From assembly GCF_945952435.1 (NCBI RefSeq), contig NZ_CAMFHZ010000025.1, positions 1 to 41,078 of the forward strand: 41,078 nt of DNA, written 5' to 3'. This DNA is from an uncultured Microbacterium sp. Its GTDB lineage: Bacteria; Actinomycetota; Actinomycetes; Actinomycetales; Microbacteriaceae. Every line of letters starts with the position of its first letter. Positions within the stretch are counted from its first letter, which is position 1. Shown here piece by piece: positions 8,263 to 18,065 of this stretch. The notes beneath the pieces are model-generated. The model saw only the letters and a program-made list of their open reading frames with translations. It was not told the origin of the DNA and ran no database searches. The translations under genes and the position numbers were made by a program.

Positions 8263-8649
8263 TTACGCGGCCGACTTCGGCGCGTTGACGTCCGCCGGCA
8301 GAGCCTTGCGGGCGACCTCGACGAGCGCCGCGAAGGTCGCGGCCTCGTTCACCGCGAGCTCGGCGAGCATGCGACGGTCGACCTGGACGCCGGCGAGACC
8401 GAGGCCCTGGATGAAGCGGTTGTACGTGATGCCGTTCTGACGGGCAGCAGCGTTGATGCGCTGGATCCACAGGCGACGGAAGTCGCCCTTGCGCTTGCGA
8501 CGGTCGCGGTACGCGTAGACCAGGGAGTGGGTGACCTGCTCCTTCGCCTTGCGGTACAGGCGCGAGCGCTGGCCACGGTAACCCGAGGCGCGCTCGAGGA
8601 TGACGCGGCGCTTCTTCTGAGCGTTGACGGCGCGCTTGACTCTAGCCAT
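8263..8649 (-). CDS. rplT: 50S ribosomal protein L20
   Basis: Component of the large ribosomal subunit that binds 23S rRNA early in assembly. The 128-residue protein is full length and contains the family signature [20 protein letters not shown] and the basic N-terminal extension [15 protein letters not shown]. The start ATG at 8649 has an AGGAA ribosome-binding site. It is the last gene of infC-rpmI-rplT. In several bacteria L20 represses its own operon by binding the infC or rpmI leader; hairpins in this operon leave that possible here. Confidence 0.97.
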   Translation of the reverse strand: MARVKRAVNAQKKRRVILERASGYRGQRSRLYRKAKEQVTHSLVYAYRDRRKRKGDFRRLWIQRINAAARQNGITYNRFIQGLGLAGVQVDRRMLAELAVNEAATFAALVEVARKALPADVNAPKSAA

Positions 8650-8682
8650 TTTCTTGTGTTCCTCTTCGTCGGATCGGACGCG

Positions 8683-8877
8683 TCAGCGGCCGAGGAGCTT
8701 CTTGGCGACCTTGGTGTCGGCGGCCGACAGGACCTCGTCCTGGTTCAGGCGACGGGTGCGACGGCTCGACTTGTGCTCGAGGTTGTGGCGCATCCCGGCC
8801 TGCTGCTTCTTCAGCTTGCCGCTGCCGGTGATCTTGAAGCGCTTCTTGGCACCCGAGTGGGTCTTCTGCTTCGGCAT
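8683..8877 (-). CDS. rpmI: 50S ribosomal protein L35
   Basis: Small basic protein of the large subunit, 64 residues and complete, starting [15 protein letters not shown], the classical L35 signature. The start ATG at 8877 follows a GGAAGA-type ribosome-binding site. It lies 87 nt downstream of infC, a gap with several GC hairpins, and 33 nt upstream of rplT. Confidence 0.97.
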   Translation of the reverse strand: MPKQKTHSGAKKRFKITGSGKLKKQQAGMRHNLEHKSSRRTRRLNQDEVLSAADTKVAKKLLGR

Positions 8878-8921
8878 CTTCTCTTCCTTCGTATGGCGCC
8901 CGTGTGGGCGACAGGGTTCTG

Positions 8922-8964
8922 CCCGCGCGGTGCGGGAGGTCTGTGTGGGGCTGCGCCCCGCGGA

Positions 8965-8975
<11 letters not shown>
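8922..8975 (-). other. Hairpin cluster between infC and rpmI
   Basis: Three stems are visible: 8922-8926 with 8932-8936 (CCCGC/GCGGG), 8947-8951 with 8955-8959 (GGGGC/GCCCC), and a perfect 7-bp stem 8958-8964 with 8969-8975 whose loop holds the infC stop codon. The last two overlap by two bases, so they could be alternative structures. They may affect rpmI-rplT translation or mRNA stability; this is an inference from base pairing. Confidence 0.4.
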
Positions 8976-9582
<607 letters not shown>

Positions 9583-9585
<3 letters not shown>

Positions 9586-9596
9586 GCGGACTCCTT
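9583..9596 (-). promoter_or_regulatory. infC: Shine-Dalgarno and AUC start of infC
   Basis: On the minus strand AAGGAG (9591-9596) lies 5 nt before ATC (9583-9585). The SD sits inside an in-frame stop (TAA), which rules out an upstream start. The first in-frame ATG or GTG downstream lies more than 50 codons into the conserved protein, so the ATC must be the start. Confidence 0.85.
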
Positions 9597-9660
9597 AGAC
9601 GATGGTTTCGGCCACCGCGATCCGGAAGGATCACGGGCGAAATCGGAATCGTCTCCCACC

Positions 9661-9742
9661 CGCCGACACTCAGACGTCGGCGTACACCCTCCACCGAATG
9701 CTCGGTGGCCGACCTTCGTCGGACTGCCGGAGTGGATCCGGC
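9661..9742 (-). other. Structured leader upstream of infC
   Basis: The 285-nt gap between the infC start and the divergent DUF1844 gene holds three consecutive perfect hairpins: 9661-9667/9676-9682 (CGCCGAC/GTCGGCG), 9691-9697/9702-9708 (CCACCGA/TCGGTGG) and 9726-9731/9737-9742 (GCCGGA/TCCGGC). In the infC transcript they would lie 75-160 nt upstream of the AUC. A regulatory leader for the IF3-L35-L20 operon is plausible, because such leaders are known in other phyla. I recognise no specific Rfam family here. Confidence 0.4.
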
Positions 9743-9870
9743 GGAGTGCGGAACCCGGTAGCCTTGAGCGGCAAGCGCGGGTGGGAAGTGAATCCTCTTT
9801 CGTGCCGGGACGTATGCCCCGGAGCCCGCAGAAGTCTATCAGAAGGCACGACCTTCGGAAAGCCGGCACT

Positions 9871-10284
9871 GTGAGCACCCCCGCGCCCGACGGACACGAG
9901 CACGTCTCGACCTCCCCGCACCCCGACTCCGTCGTCGACGAGACGACGCTCGACGACACCGTGACCGGTGCCGCGCGGGACATCGCCGACGTCGCCGCCG
10001 TGGAGGTCATCACCACGGCCGCCGTCCACCTGCTCAGCGCGGCCGCGGTGAAGGTCGGGCTCGCCGACGATCCCGAGACGCAGACCGATCTGGACGAGGC
10101 GCGCAAGCTCATCAACGCGCTCGCCGGGCTCATCACCGCCGCGGCCCCGGAGATCAGCGACATGCACGCCCGGTCCCTTCGGGACGGGCTGCGGTCGGTG
10201 CAGCTCGCCTTCCGCGAGGCCTCCCCGATCCCCGACGCGATCGGCCAGGGTCCCGGCGAGAAGCTCACGGGCCCCGTCACCTGA
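9871..10284 (+). CDS. DUF1844 domain protein
   Basis: A 137-residue protein of unknown function. The N-terminal 35 residues are low-complexity and acidic; the rest, from about [30 protein letters not shown], matches the DUF1844 pattern of Actinobacteria, with a conserved helical repeat and [22 protein letters not shown]. No membrane segment, signal peptide or catalytic motif is visible. The start is GTG at 9871. It is divergent from infC and convergent with the SseB-like gene, and ends just before a strong hairpin. It is usually found next to infC in this group. Confidence 0.8.
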   Translation: MSTPAPDGHEHVSTSPHPDSVVDETTLDDTVTGAARDIADVAAVEVITTAAVHLLSAAAVKVGLADDPETQTDLDEARKLINALAGLITAAAPEISDMHARSLRDGLRSVQLAFREASPIPDAIGQGPGEKLTGPVT

Positions 10285-10291
10285 TCGGGAC

Positions 10292-10314
10292 CGGCGGCCC
10301 CTCAGGGGCCGCCG
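10292..10314. terminator. Bidirectional terminator between DUF1844 and sseB-like genes
   Basis: A perfect 10-bp GC stem, 10292-10301 with 10305-10314 (CGGCGGCCCC/GGGGCCGCCG), with a 3-nt loop, lies between the convergent stops at 10284 and 10319. Confidence 0.75.
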
Positions 10315-10318
10315 TGTG

Positions 10319-11128
10319 TCAGGCGCTCGCCGTCAGACGGACGGTGAGCGAGTCGACCAGGACCGCGATGCGGTCGTCGGCGGCCCAGCGCTGCGCGAGC
10401 CGCGACAGGACGGCGTCGAGCGTCGCGCGGTCGAGGCCCTCGACGAGTTCGAGGGTCACGACGAGCTCCGGACCGCGCAGGCGCGCCTCCGGATCCCCCG
10501 CCGACACGGCGACGTCGATCACCGCGAGCTCGGCGCCGACGCTCGCCTGGAGCCCGGCGTAGACCTCCGGCGAGAGGAAGGACGGCTCCCAGGGCTGGCC
10601 CTGCGCAACCGCCCACACCGCCGGCCGGCGCAGCACGAACTCCGACGCAGAGCCCGGATCCAGCACGATCAGCTCGGCATCGCCGCTCGACGCGGAGAGC
10701 GCGACGCGCGCGGCGTCGACGGGGATCGGCCGCGCCGACGGATCCCAGGCTCGCAGCGTGTCCACGCTCGTGAACGCCGGCTGCACGGTACGCCCGTCGG
10801 GAGCGGCGACCGTGACGAGGGAGAGCTCCTGCGTCTTGTCGACGGTCAGACCCGACGGCGCGACCCCCTCCTCCCCCTTCTCGGCGATCAGCGGGACGAG
10901 CACCCGCGCCGCGCGGAACGCATCGACGACCTCGGTCTGCGAGGCGTCGCCCGCGCGGAACCGGATCAGCGCGTCCCAGAGCGCCGGATCGGCGGACCCG
11001 TCGTCCGAGGCGTGCGGATTCGCCTCGAAGCGCCGCCCTTCCCACGGAACCCCCGCGGAGTCGCCGAGGCGTTCCGGCCCAGCAGCGCCGTGTCCGGCGT
11101 GCGCGCAGGCCTCAGGATCCTGCGACAT
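10319..11128 (-). CDS. SseB-family protein
   Basis: A 269-residue cytoplasmic protein with an SseB N-terminal domain (about residues 45-165; [30 protein letters not shown] and the region around [14 protein letters not shown]) and a C-terminal SseB-like part. Function in Actinobacteria is unknown. The start ATG at 11128 lies within the last 17 nt of hisA, so translation is probably coupled; an earlier in-frame start at 11161 sits deeper in hisA and is less likely. It follows the histidine genes as the last cistron of the operon and ends at the terminator at 10292-10314. Confidence 0.8.
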   Translation of the reverse strand: MSQDPEACAHAGHGAAGPERLGDSAGVPWEGRRFEANPHASDDGSADPALWDALIRFRAGDASQTEVVDAFRAARVLVPLIAEKGEEGVAPSGLTVDKTQELSLVTVAAPDGRTVQPAFTSVDTLRAWDPSARPIPVDAARVALSASSGDAELIVLDPGSASEFVLRRPAVWAVAQGQPWEPSFLSPEVYAGLQASVGAELAVIDVAVSAGDPEARLRGPELVVTLELVEGLDRATLDAVLSRLAQRWAADDRIAVLVDSLTVRLTASA

Positions 11129-11858
11129 CCAGCGCCTCGACGAGGGTGAAGGCGCCGGCATAGAGCGCCTTGCCGACGATCGCGCCCTCGACCCCGAGCG
11201 GCACGAGCGCTCGGAGTGCGGCGATGTCGTCGAGGTTCGCGATGCCGCCCGAGGCCACGACCGGCTTGGGCGTGCGCGCGGTGATCTCGCGCAGCAGGTC
11301 GAGGTTCGGGCCGCGCAGGGTGCCGTCCTTGGTCACGTCGGTCACGACGTACCGGCTGCAACCGGCCTCCTCCAGACGGTCGAGGACCGTCCAGAGGTCC
11401 CCGCCCTCCTTGGTCCAGCCCCGCGCGGCGAGCGTCGTGCCGCGCACGTCGAGGCCGACCGCCACGGCCTCGCCGTAACGGGCGATCACATCGGCGGCCC
11501 ATTCGGGGTTCTCCAGCGCGGCGGTGCCCAGGTTGATGCGCGCGGCCCCTGTCTCGAGGGCGGCCTCCAGGCTCGCGTCGTCGCGGATCCCGCCGGACAG
11601 CTCGACGTTGACGCTGCGGAACTGCTTGATGACCTTGCGCAGGATGGACGCGTTGCTGCCCCGTCCGAACGCGGCGTCGAGATCGACGAGATGGATCCAC
11701 TCGGCGCCCTGGTCCACCCATTCGGCCGCGGCGTCGACCGGGTCGCCGTAGCTCGTCTCGGATCCGGCCTCGCCCTGCGTCAGCCGGACCGCCTGTCCCC
11801 CTGCCACGTCGACGGCGGGGAGGAGGGTGAGGGAGGGTTCCTGTGCGAAATCGTTCAT
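11112..11858 (-). CDS. hisA: Phosphoribosyl isomerase A (HisA/TrpF-type)
   Basis: Isomerises ProFAR to PRFAR in histidine synthesis; in Actinobacteria the same enzyme (PriA) often also does the TrpF step of tryptophan synthesis. The 248-residue (beta/alpha)8 barrel has the catalytic Asp in [15 protein letters not shown] (near residue 17), the phosphate loops ELSGGIRDD and [12 protein letters not shown], and the second catalytic region [15 protein letters not shown]. The start ATG at 11858 precedes the conserved barrel. It lies 34 nt after hisH and overlaps the SseB-like gene by 17 nt. Dual activity is inferred from phylum, not from a residue I can prove. Confidence 0.93.
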   Translation of the reverse strand: MNDFAQEPSLTLLPAVDVAGGQAVRLTQGEAGSETSYGDPVDAAAEWVDQGAEWIHLVDLDAAFGRGSNASILRKVIKQFRSVNVELSGGIRDDASLEAALETGAARINLGTAALENPEWAADVIARYGEAVAVGLDVRGTTLAARGWTKEGGDLWTVLDRLEEAGCSRYVVTDVTKDGTLRGPNLDLLREITARTPKPVVASGGIANLDDIAALRALVPLGVEGAIVGKALYAGAFTLVEALDVAGS

Positions 11859-11892
11859 GTCGTCCTTGCGGCTGGAATCGTGCGGGTGTCGG

Positions 11893-12540
11893 TCAGAGGG
11901 TCGAGATCCAGTTGCGCAGCAGCTGGATGCCCGCCTCGCCCGACTTCTCGGGATGGAACTGCGTGGCCGACAGCGGGCCGTTCTCGACCGCGGCGAGGAA
12001 GCGGGAGCCGTGCTCGGCCCAGGTCAGCGCGGGCTGCGGGAACGGCGGCGCGACCTCGAGCTCCCAGTCCTGTGCGGCGAAGGAGTGCACGAAGTAGAAC
12101 CGCTCGTCCTCGATCCCGCGGAAGAGGACGCTGTTCTCGGCGGGCTCGACGGTGTTCCATCCCATGTGCGGAAGCACCGGTGCGTCGAGCTCCGTGACCG
12201 CGCCCGGCCACTCGCCGAGACCATCGACGTCCGCTCCCCGCTCGACGCCGCGCGCGAACAGCACCTGCATGCCCACGCAGATGCCCAGCACGGGACGACC
12301 GCCCGCGAGTCGACGCTCGATGATCTCGTCCCCGCCCTGCGCCGCGAGCGCCTCGCGGACCGCGGCGAACGCGCCGACGCCGGGCACCACGAGGCCGTCG
12401 GCGTCGAGCGCGGCAGCCCGATCGCCCGTCAGCTCGGCATCGGCCCCGGCGCGGATGAGCGCCTTGACCGCCGAGTGCACGTTGCCGGACCCGTAGTCGA
12501 ACACCGCCACGGTGGGACGACGCACGGCGGGATCGCTCAC
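11893..12540 (-). CDS. hisH: Imidazole glycerol phosphate synthase, glutamine amidotransferase subunit
   Basis: Releases ammonia from glutamine and passes it to HisF. The 215-residue class I amidotransferase shows [11 protein letters not shown] at the N-terminus, the nucleophile Cys in [10 protein letters not shown] (near residue 88), and the His/Glu pair in [10 protein letters not shown]. The start is GTG at 12540, overlapping the hisB stop (GTGA). hisF is not in this window, so the partner subunit must be elsewhere. Confidence 0.95.
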   Translation of the reverse strand: MSDPAVRRPTVAVFDYGSGNVHSAVKALIRAGADAELTGDRAAALDADGLVVPGVGAFAAVREALAAQGGDEIIERRLAGGRPVLGICVGMQVLFARGVERGADVDGLGEWPGAVTELDAPVLPHMGWNTVEPAENSVLFRGIEDERFYFVHSFAAQDWELEVAPPFPQPALTWAEHGSRFLAAVENGPLSATQFHPEKSGEAGIQLLRNWISTL

Positions 12541-13139
12541 AGGGAGCCCTTCGTCGACGGCACGCCCTGGACGAGCGGGTCGAGCGCCTTCGCCTGACGG
12601 AAGGCACGGGCGAAGGCCTTGAGCTCGGCCTCCGCGATGTGGTGCGGGTCGCGTCCGCTCAGCACGCGGACGTGCACCGTGAGGGCGGCGTTGTAGGCGA
12701 TCGCCTCGAACACGTGGCGGACGAGCGATCCCGTGAAGTGACCGCCGATGAGGTGGTGCTCGAAGCCGGACGGCTCCCCCTCGTGGACGAGGTAGGGACG
12801 GCCGGAGATGTCAACGACGGCCTGCACGAGCGCTTCGTCGAGGGGCACGAGGGCGTCGCCGTACCGGGAGATCCCGTTCTTGTCGCCGAGCGCCTCGCGG
12901 ATCGCCTGCCCGAGCACGATCGACACGTCCTCCACGGTGTGGTGGGCGTCGATGTCCGTGTCGCCGGAGGCCCGCACGGTCAGGTCGGTCAACGAGTGCT
13001 TGGCGAACGCCGTGAGCAGGTGGTCGAAGAACGGGACCGAGGTGTCGATACGACTCTGGCCGGTGCCGTCGAGGTTCAGCTCGAGTTCGACCGTCGACTC
13101 CGAGGTGGCGCGGGAACGGCGGGCGGTGCGGGCGGTCAT
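12537..13139 (-). CDS. hisB: Imidazoleglycerol-phosphate dehydratase
   Basis: Manganese enzyme that dehydrates IGP in histidine synthesis. The 200-residue protein is the single-function form, with the metal-binding motifs [11 protein letters not shown] and [16 protein letters not shown], and the N-terminal [17 protein letters not shown]. The start ATG at 13139 overlaps the hisC stop (ATGA), and its own stop overlaps the hisH GTG. Confidence 0.96.
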   Translation of the reverse strand: MTARTARRSRATSESTVELELNLDGTGQSRIDTSVPFFDHLLTAFAKHSLTDLTVRASGDTDIDAHHTVEDVSIVLGQAIREALGDKNGISRYGDALVPLDEALVQAVVDISGRPYLVHEGEPSGFEHHLIGGHFTGSLVRHVFEAIAYNAALTVHVRVLSGRDPHHIAEAELKAFARAFRQAKALDPLVQGVPSTKGSL

Positions 13140-14221
13140 GATGCCGATCCTATCGAGGCGAGCGCATCCAGGAACGCGGTGGTCTCGGCCTCCGTGCCCG
13201 CCGTGACGCGCAGGTGCTGCGGGATCCCGACGTCGCGGATCAGCACGCCCTTGTCGTAGAGCGCACGCCAGGTCGCCGAGGGATCGGAGACCCCGCCGAA
13301 CAGGACGAAATTCGCCCAGGACGGGTGCGGGGTGTAGCCCAGGGCCTCGAGCGTGGCGGAGATCCGATCGCGCTGCCCGACGATCTCGTCGACCATCGCG
13401 AGCATGGTCGGCGCGTTGCGCAGCGCCGCGACGGCCGCCGCCTGCGTCAGCGCGCTGAGGTGATACGGAAGGCGGACGAGGCGCAGTGCGTCGATGAACG
13501 CCGGGTCCGCCGCGAGATAGCCGACGCGGGCGCCGGCGAACGCGAAGGCCTTGCTCATCGTGCGCGAGACCGCGAGACGCGGGCGCCCCTCGCGCAGAGA
13601 CAACGCCGAGGGCGCGTCCTTCGGCGCGAACTCCTGGTACGCCTCGTCGACGATGACGATGCCAGAGGAGGCCTCGTAGACCGCCTCGACGACGTCGAGC
13701 GAGAGCGGCGTACCCGTCGGGTTGTTCGGTGAACAGAGCAGGATCACATCGGGGTCGTTGTCGCGCACCTGCGCGACCGCGTCGTCGACGGTGACCTCGT
13801 AGTCGGGGTGACGCGTCCCGGCGACCCAGGTGGCGCCGGTGCCCTGCGCCAGCAGCGGGTACATGGAATAGGTGGGTGCGAACCCGAACACCGTCCGGCC
13901 GGGGCCCGCGAACGCCTGCAGGATGTGCTGCAGGACCTCGTTCGAACCGTTGCCGGCCCAGATGTTCTTCGCCTCGAGGCCGTGACCCAGATAGTTCGCG
14001 AAGCCCTCGCGCAGCTCGGTGAACTCCCGATCGGGATAGCGGTTCACGTCGTGCAGCGCGACCGCGATCTCGTCGAGGATGTCGCTCGCCACCCCCTCCG
14101 GCACCGGGTGGGTGTTCTCGTTCACATTCAGTGCCACGGGCAGCGGGGCCTGCGGCGCACCGTACGGGCGGAGCCCGCGTAGATCGTCGCGAAGCGGTAG
14201 GTCGTCGAGCGAGACAGTCAC
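13136..14221 (-). CDS. hisC: Histidinol-phosphate aminotransferase
   Basis: PLP-dependent class II aminotransferase making histidinol phosphate. The 361-residue protein shows [12 protein letters not shown], the [15 protein letters not shown] cofactor region, [23 protein letters not shown] and the PLP lysine in [18 protein letters not shown]. The start is GTG at 14221; a TAGCAT -10 box ends 6 nt upstream and there is no Shine-Dalgarno, so the his operon probably begins with a leaderless mRNA here. Confidence 0.95.
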   Translation of the reverse strand: MTVSLDDLPLRDDLRGLRPYGAPQAPLPVALNVNENTHPVPEGVASDILDEIAVALHDVNRYPDREFTELREGFANYLGHGLEAKNIWAGNGSNEVLQHILQAFAGPGRTVFGFAPTYSMYPLLAQGTGATWVAGTRHPDYEVTVDDAVAQVRDNDPDVILLCSPNNPTGTPLSLDVVEAVYEASSGIVIVDEAYQEFAPKDAPSALSLREGRPRLAVSRTMSKAFAFAGARVGYLAADPAFIDALRLVRLPYHLSALTQAAAVAALRNAPTMLAMVDEIVGQRDRISATLEALGYTPHPSWANFVLFGGVSDPSATWRALYDKGVLIRDVGIPQHLRVTAGTEAETTAFLDALASIGSAS

Positions 14222-14227
14222 CGTCCC

Positions 14228-14233
14228 ATGCTA
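14228..14233 (-). promoter_or_regulatory. hisC: -10 box of a leaderless his operon promoter
   Basis: Minus strand TAGCAT (TANNNT) with a 6-nt spacer to the GTG of hisC. No ribosome-binding site lies between them. Confidence 0.5.
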
Positions 14234-14278
14234 GGCGTCCCGGCTGAACACCGACTCCTCATGACGTCCGTGCGACGA

Positions 14279-14629
14279 TCAGTGCGACGAGTACTGCGCC
14301 GGGATCGCGAGGTGCTGGCCGACCGAGAGCGCACCGGCCTGGATGACGTTGAGCCGGGAGATGTCGGCCACGACGTCGCGAGGGTCCGCCTCCGGCGCGA
14401 TGTCGCCCGCGATGGACCACAGCGTGTCGCCGGGCTGCACCGTGACGGTCTCGAACGACTGCGCGTGCCCGAGGTCACCCGAGGCGAGCGCGGCCCCTCC
14501 GCTCAGCGCCGCGAACACGAGCGCACCGGAGAGCGGCACCGCGACCAGAGCCGCCAGCACACGACGCCCGCGCGCGGTGATCCGAAGGCGCGTGACGGGG
14601 GCTGCAGGGGCGAAGGTGATGCTGCTCAT
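14279..14629 (-). CDS. LysM-domain membrane-anchored protein, likely SOS-linked
   Basis: A 116-residue protein with an Arg-rich N-terminus, one membrane segment (about 22-48, RVLAALVAVPLSGALVFAAL) and a C-terminal LysM domain (about 60-112; VTVQPGDTLWSIAGD, LNVIQAGALSVGQHLAIP) outside the cell. LysM binds peptidoglycan. The ATG at 14629 has AAAGGAG. Divergent lexA/LysM pairs are the hallmark of SOS-induced division inhibitors: YneA in Bacillus and ChiZ (Rv2719c) in mycobacteria, with DivS as a functional analogue in Corynebacterium. The candidate SOS boxes upstream fit that role. Size and architecture fit; the function is inferred from context. Confidence 0.78.
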   Translation of the reverse strand: MSSITFAPAAPVTRLRITARGRRVLAALVAVPLSGALVFAALSGGAALASGDLGHAQSFETVTVQPGDTLWSIAGDIAPEADPRDVVADISRLNVIQAGALSVGQHLAIPAQYSSH

Positions 14630-14715
14630 GGTGCTTCTCCTTTGGTGTGTGGGGATCCGCCTCTCCCCGGGGAGTTCTTCCGTGTGAGGAAGAGCCGCCC
14701 CGGGCCTCTGGAGAG

Positions 14716-14731
14716 GCGAACCTACGTTCCG
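14716..14731. promoter_or_regulatory. Candidate SOS (LexA) box 1
   Basis: GCGAACCTACGTTCCG keeps the CGAAC-N4-GTTC core of the actinobacterial LexA operator; it matches the corynebacterial form TCGAA(A/C)ANNTGTTCGA at 11 of 16 positions. It lies 87 nt upstream of the LysM gene start. Confidence 0.45.
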
Positions 14732-14746
14732 AAGATACTTTCGAGT

Positions 14747-14762
14747 TCGAACATCTGTCAAC
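14747..14762. promoter_or_regulatory. Candidate SOS (LexA) box 2
   Basis: TCGAACATCTGTCAAC has a perfect left half and central TGT; the right half is degenerate (12 of 16 overall). Confidence 0.35.
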
Positions 14763-14801
14763 CCTTCTTCGAAGATCACTCCGGAGAATCGCTCGACACG
14801 C

Positions 14802-14817
14802 TCGAACAGATCTTCCG
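14802..14817. promoter_or_regulatory. Candidate SOS (LexA) box 3
   Basis: TCGAACAGATCTTCCG matches the actinobacterial LexA operator at 13 of 16 positions and is the best of the three. It is about 140 nt upstream of lexA, where it could serve autorepression. Confidence 0.5.
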
Positions 14818-14959
14818 AATCCGGGAATTTCTCGGATACGGTTTCGATGTACAGACCTCATCACGGACCACCGACATTCGAACCGCCGCCGGCGGGAACG
14901 AGGTCCCCGACCCGCGATCCGAGCACCGATGAGGGCATCGCGCACACGAAGGAGATGGC

Positions 14960-15643
14960 ATGAGCGACGGCGCGACCCCCGACGAGGCCCCGCGGACGCG
15001 GCGCCGCAAGAGCCTGAGCGCGAAGCAGATGGCGATCCTCGAGGTCATCCAGACGTCGATCGCCCGCTACGGCTACCCGCCCAGCATGCGCGAGATCGGC
15101 GACGCGGTCGGGCTCAAGTCGCTGAGCAGCGTGACCCATCAGCTCGGTCAGCTCGAGCTGAGCGGCTACCTGCGCCGAGACCCCGGCAAGACGCGTGCGA
15201 TGGAGGTCCTCATCGACCTGCCCGGATCGTCGACGGAGAATCCCGCAGACGCGGCGCCGTCCCTCGGCGACGCGGCGCTCGTCCCGCTCGTCGGCAGGAT
15301 CGCCGCCGGGGTGCCGATCACGGCCGAGCAGCAGGTCGAGGAGATCTTCCCGCTGCCCCGCCAGCTCGTGGGCAAGGGCGACCTGTTCATGCTCAAGGTG
15401 TCAGGGGAGTCGATGATCGATGCGGCGATCTGCGACGGCGACTGGGTCGTGGTGCGCTCCCAGGGTACGGCGGAGAACGGCGAGATCGTGGCGGCCATGC
15501 TCGACGGCGAGGCCACGGTCAAGACCTTCCGCCGTCGTGACGGCCATGTCTGGCTCCTCCCCCGCAATAGCGCGTTCGAGCCCATCCTCGGCGACGACGC
15601 CGTGGTGCTCGGAAAGATCGTGGCGGTGCTGCGCGCCGTCTGA
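14960..15643 (+). CDS. lexA: LexA SOS repressor
   Basis: Represses DNA-damage genes and self-cleaves when stimulated by RecA filaments. The 227-residue protein has the winged-helix N-terminal domain (about 17-82; [31 protein letters not shown]) and the S24 protease domain. The cleavage site is Ala116-Gly117 in RIAAGVPI, the nucleophile is Ser151 in SGESMID and the general base is Lys188 in ATVKTF. All are intact. The ATG at 14960 has AAGGAG at 6 nt; earlier in-frame starts lie in the divergent promoter region. Regulation is probably by its own product through boxes 14716-14817. Confidence 0.97.
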   Translation: MSDGATPDEAPRTRRRKSLSAKQMAILEVIQTSIARYGYPPSMREIGDAVGLKSLSSVTHQLGQLELSGYLRRDPGKTRAMEVLIDLPGSSTENPADAAPSLGDAALVPLVGRIAAGVPITAEQQVEEIFPLPRQLVGKGDLFMLKVSGESMIDAAICDGDWVVVRSQGTAENGEIVAAMLDGEATVKTFRRRDGHVWLLPRNSAFEPILGDDAVVLGKIVAVLRAV

Positions 15644-15661
15644 GCCGCCGCCCCGCACACG

Positions 15662-15702
15662 CGACGAGGCCGCCCCGGATCGGATCCGGGGCGGCCTCGT
15701 CG
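15662..15702. terminator. Bidirectional terminator between lexA and metE
   Basis: A perfect 19-bp inverted repeat, 15662-15680 with 15684-15702, with a 3-nt CGG loop, sits between the convergent stops of lexA (15643) and metE (15710). It is followed by TTCTCG on the + strand. It is one of the longest perfect stems in the window. Confidence 0.85.
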
Positions 15703-15709
15703 TTCTCGC

Positions 15710-18031
15710 TCAGATCGCGACGGACACGTCCTCGCGCACGCGGCGCGTGGCCTCCACGATGTTCGCGAGCGAGGCGTTGGTCTCGTCGTATCCCCGCGTC
15801 TTCAGTCCGCAGTCCGGGTTCACCCAGAGCTGGCGGTTCGGGATCTCCTCGACCGCGCGGCGGAGCAGGGTCTCGATCTCGTCGACGGCCGGGACGCGCG
15901 GCGAGTGGATGTCGTAGACGCCGGGGCCGATCCCGTGGTCGAAGCCGCTCGCCGCGATGTCGGTGACGACCTCCATGCGGCTGCGCGCCGCCTCGATCGA
16001 GGTGACGTCGGCGTCGAGCGCCTTGATCGCGTCGATGACGACGCCGAACTCCGAGTAGCAGAGGTGCGTGTGCACCTGGGTCGCCGTCTCCGCGCCCGCC
16101 GTGGCGAGGCGGAACGAGGCGACCGACCAGTCGAGGTAGGCCGGCTGGTCCGCCTTCTTCAGCGGCAGGAGTTCGCGCAGCGCCGGTTCGTCCACCTGGA
16201 TCACCGTGATCCCCGCGTCCTCGAGGTCGGCGATCTCGTCGCGCAGCGCGAGGGCGACCTGATTGGCCGTCTCGGCGAGCGGTTGATCGTCGCGCACGAA
16301 CGACCACGCCAGGATCGTCACGGGTCCCGTCAGCATGCCCTTCATGGGCTTGGCGGTGAGCGACTGGGCGTACCGCGACCAGGCGACCGTCATGGGCGCA
16401 GGGCGCGAGACATCGCCCCAGAGGATCGAGGGGCGCGTCGCCCGCGACCCGTAGGACTGCACCCAGCCGTTCTCCGTGACGTCGAAACCGTCCAGGTTCT
16501 CGGCGAAGTACTGCACCATGTCGTTGCGCTCCGGCTCGCCGTGCACCAGCACGTCGAGTCCGAGGTCCTCCTGCAGCGCGACGACGCGGCCGATCTCGGC
16601 CCGCAGGAACCCGTCGTAGTCCTCCGCGGTGATCTCTCCGCGGGTGAAACGAGCGCGGGCACGGCGGATGTCGCCCGTCTGCGGGAAGGATCCGATGGTC
16701 GTGAGCGGCAACGCGGGCAGGCCGAGAGATGCGTCCTGCGCAGCGACGCGCGCCTCGTAGTCGCCCCGGTCGAAGTCCGCGGCCGCCAGCGCCGCGGTGC
16801 GGGCGCGCACGGCGTCGACGCGCACGCCGGGGGCGCCGAGACGGTCGGAGAGCGCCGCGGTGGCCGGGTCGAGCTCCTCGGCGATCGCCGCACGGCCTTC
16901 GCGCAGACCCTTCGCGAGCGTCACGACCTGGGCGACCTTCTGGTCGGCGAAGGCGAGCCAGCTCACCAGACGCGCATCGAGCTTCGTCTCGTCCTCGACG
17001 TCGTGGGGCACGTGCTGCAGCGAGGTGGACGTCGACGCCGCGATGCCCGCTGCGCCGAGCCCCCGCAGCGCCTCGAGCGTGTCGAACGCACGGGCCAGGT
17101 CGCCGCGCCAGATGTTGTGACCGTCCACGACGCCGCCGACGAGGACCTTGTCCTCCAGACCGGGAACCGGCGCCGGAACCGTCCCGCGGACGAGATCGAG
17201 TCCGATCGCCTCGATCGGCGCCGCGGCGAGCACCGCGAGGTTCGCGTCGAGGGCCGCATAGGGGGCCGCGACGAAGATCGCGGGACGGTCGGAGAGAGCC
17301 CCGAGCGCGCCGTACGCCCGCGCGGCGGCATCGCCGAGCACCGACGCCGACGCCGGCAGCGACTCGCTCACCAGCGCGGGCTCGTCGAGCTGCACCCACT
17401 CGGCCCCCGCGGCCTGGAGCGCGGCGAGGACCTCGGCGTACACCGGCACGAGATCGTCGAGACGGGACAGCGGATCGAAGCCCTCGGGCGCCTCGTCGGC
17501 GGCCTTCGCGAGCGCGAGGAAGGTGACCGGTCCGACGAGGACAGGGCGCGTACGGAATCCGGCCTCCGCCGCCTCCTGCACCTGACGCACGAGCCGATCG
17601 CTGGACAGCGAGAACGCGGTGTCAGGACCGATCTCCGGCACGAGGTAGTGGTAGTTCGTGTCGAACCACTTCGTCATCTCCAGCGGGGCACGATCGCCCT
17701 CGCCGCGCGCGATCGTGAAGTAGGCCGGCAGCCCGATGGTGCCGTCCGCCGAACGAAGGTCCTCGAAGCGGGCCGGGATCGCACCCACGGTCACCGCCGC
17801 GTCGAGAACCTGGTCGTAGTAGGAGAAGGACTCAGGGATCGCGGAGTCCTCGCGGCCGAGGCCCTGGGCGGCGAGCCTGTCGCGGGTCGCCGCACGCAGG
17901 GCTGCGGTGGTCTCCTCGAGCTCCCGCTCGTCGATCCGTCCGGCCCAGAAAGCCTCGACGGCCTTCTTGAGCTCGCGGCGTCGGCCGATGCGGGGATATC
18001 CCAGGATCGTGCCCTCGGGGAAAGCGGTCAT
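15710..18031 (-). CDS. metE: Cobalamin-independent methionine synthase
   Basis: Transfers the methyl group of 5-methyl-THF-polyglutamate to homocysteine to make methionine, using zinc and no B12. The 773-residue, two-domain protein has the N-terminal barrel (GTILGYPRIGRRRELKKAVE) and the C-terminal catalytic barrel (TTIGSFPQTGDIR; MLTGPVTILAWSFVR; the zinc Cys in WVNPDCGLKTRGY). Length is standard. The ATG at 18031 has an AGAGAGG-type ribosome-binding site. It lies 34 nt downstream of metF in the same orientation, so the two form an operon that makes and uses methyl-THF. Confidence 0.97.
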   Translation of the reverse strand: MTAFPEGTILGYPRIGRRRELKKAVEAFWAGRIDERELEETTAALRAATRDRLAAQGLGREDSAIPESFSYYDQVLDAAVTVGAIPARFEDLRSADGTIGLPAYFTIARGEGDRAPLEMTKWFDTNYHYLVPEIGPDTAFSLSSDRLVRQVQEAAEAGFRTRPVLVGPVTFLALAKAADEAPEGFDPLSRLDDLVPVYAEVLAALQAAGAEWVQLDEPALVSESLPASASVLGDAAARAYGALGALSDRPAIFVAAPYAALDANLAVLAAAPIEAIGLDLVRGTVPAPVPGLEDKVLVGGVVDGHNIWRGDLARAFDTLEALRGLGAAGIAASTSTSLQHVPHDVEDETKLDARLVSWLAFADQKVAQVVTLAKGLREGRAAIAEELDPATAALSDRLGAPGVRVDAVRARTAALAAADFDRGDYEARVAAQDASLGLPALPLTTIGSFPQTGDIRRARARFTRGEITAEDYDGFLRAEIGRVVALQEDLGLDVLVHGEPERNDMVQYFAENLDGFDVTENGWVQSYGSRATRPSILWGDVSRPAPMTVAWSRYAQSLTAKPMKGMLTGPVTILAWSFVRDDQPLAETANQVALALRDEIADLEDAGITVIQVDEPALRELLPLKKADQPAYLDWSVASFRLATAGAETATQVHTHLCYSEFGVVIDAIKALDADVTSIEAARSRMEVVTDIAASGFDHGIGPGVYDIHSPRVPAVDEIETLLRRAVEEIPNRQLWVNPDCGLKTRGYDETNASLANIVEATRRVREDVSVAI

Positions 18032-18065
18032 GTCGGTCCTCTCTGACGGAAGGGAAGGGTGCGGC

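Larger units (their letters stand above)
14630..14959. promoter_or_regulatory. Divergent intergenic region of LysM gene and lexA
   Basis: This 330-nt gene-free stretch separates the LysM gene and lexA. It holds the LysM ribosome-binding site next to 14630, three LexA-box-like sequences between 14716 and 14817, several further TTCGA-rich half-sites, and the lexA ribosome-binding site AAGGAG at about 14949-14954. It is noticeably richer in A/T than the flanking genes. Confidence 0.7.

Noticed and set aside
15905..18046. Plus-strand open frame of 713 codons
   Set aside because: Exactly antisense to metE; composition (Arg/Gly/Glu/His-rich) is that of a reverse-strand shadow.
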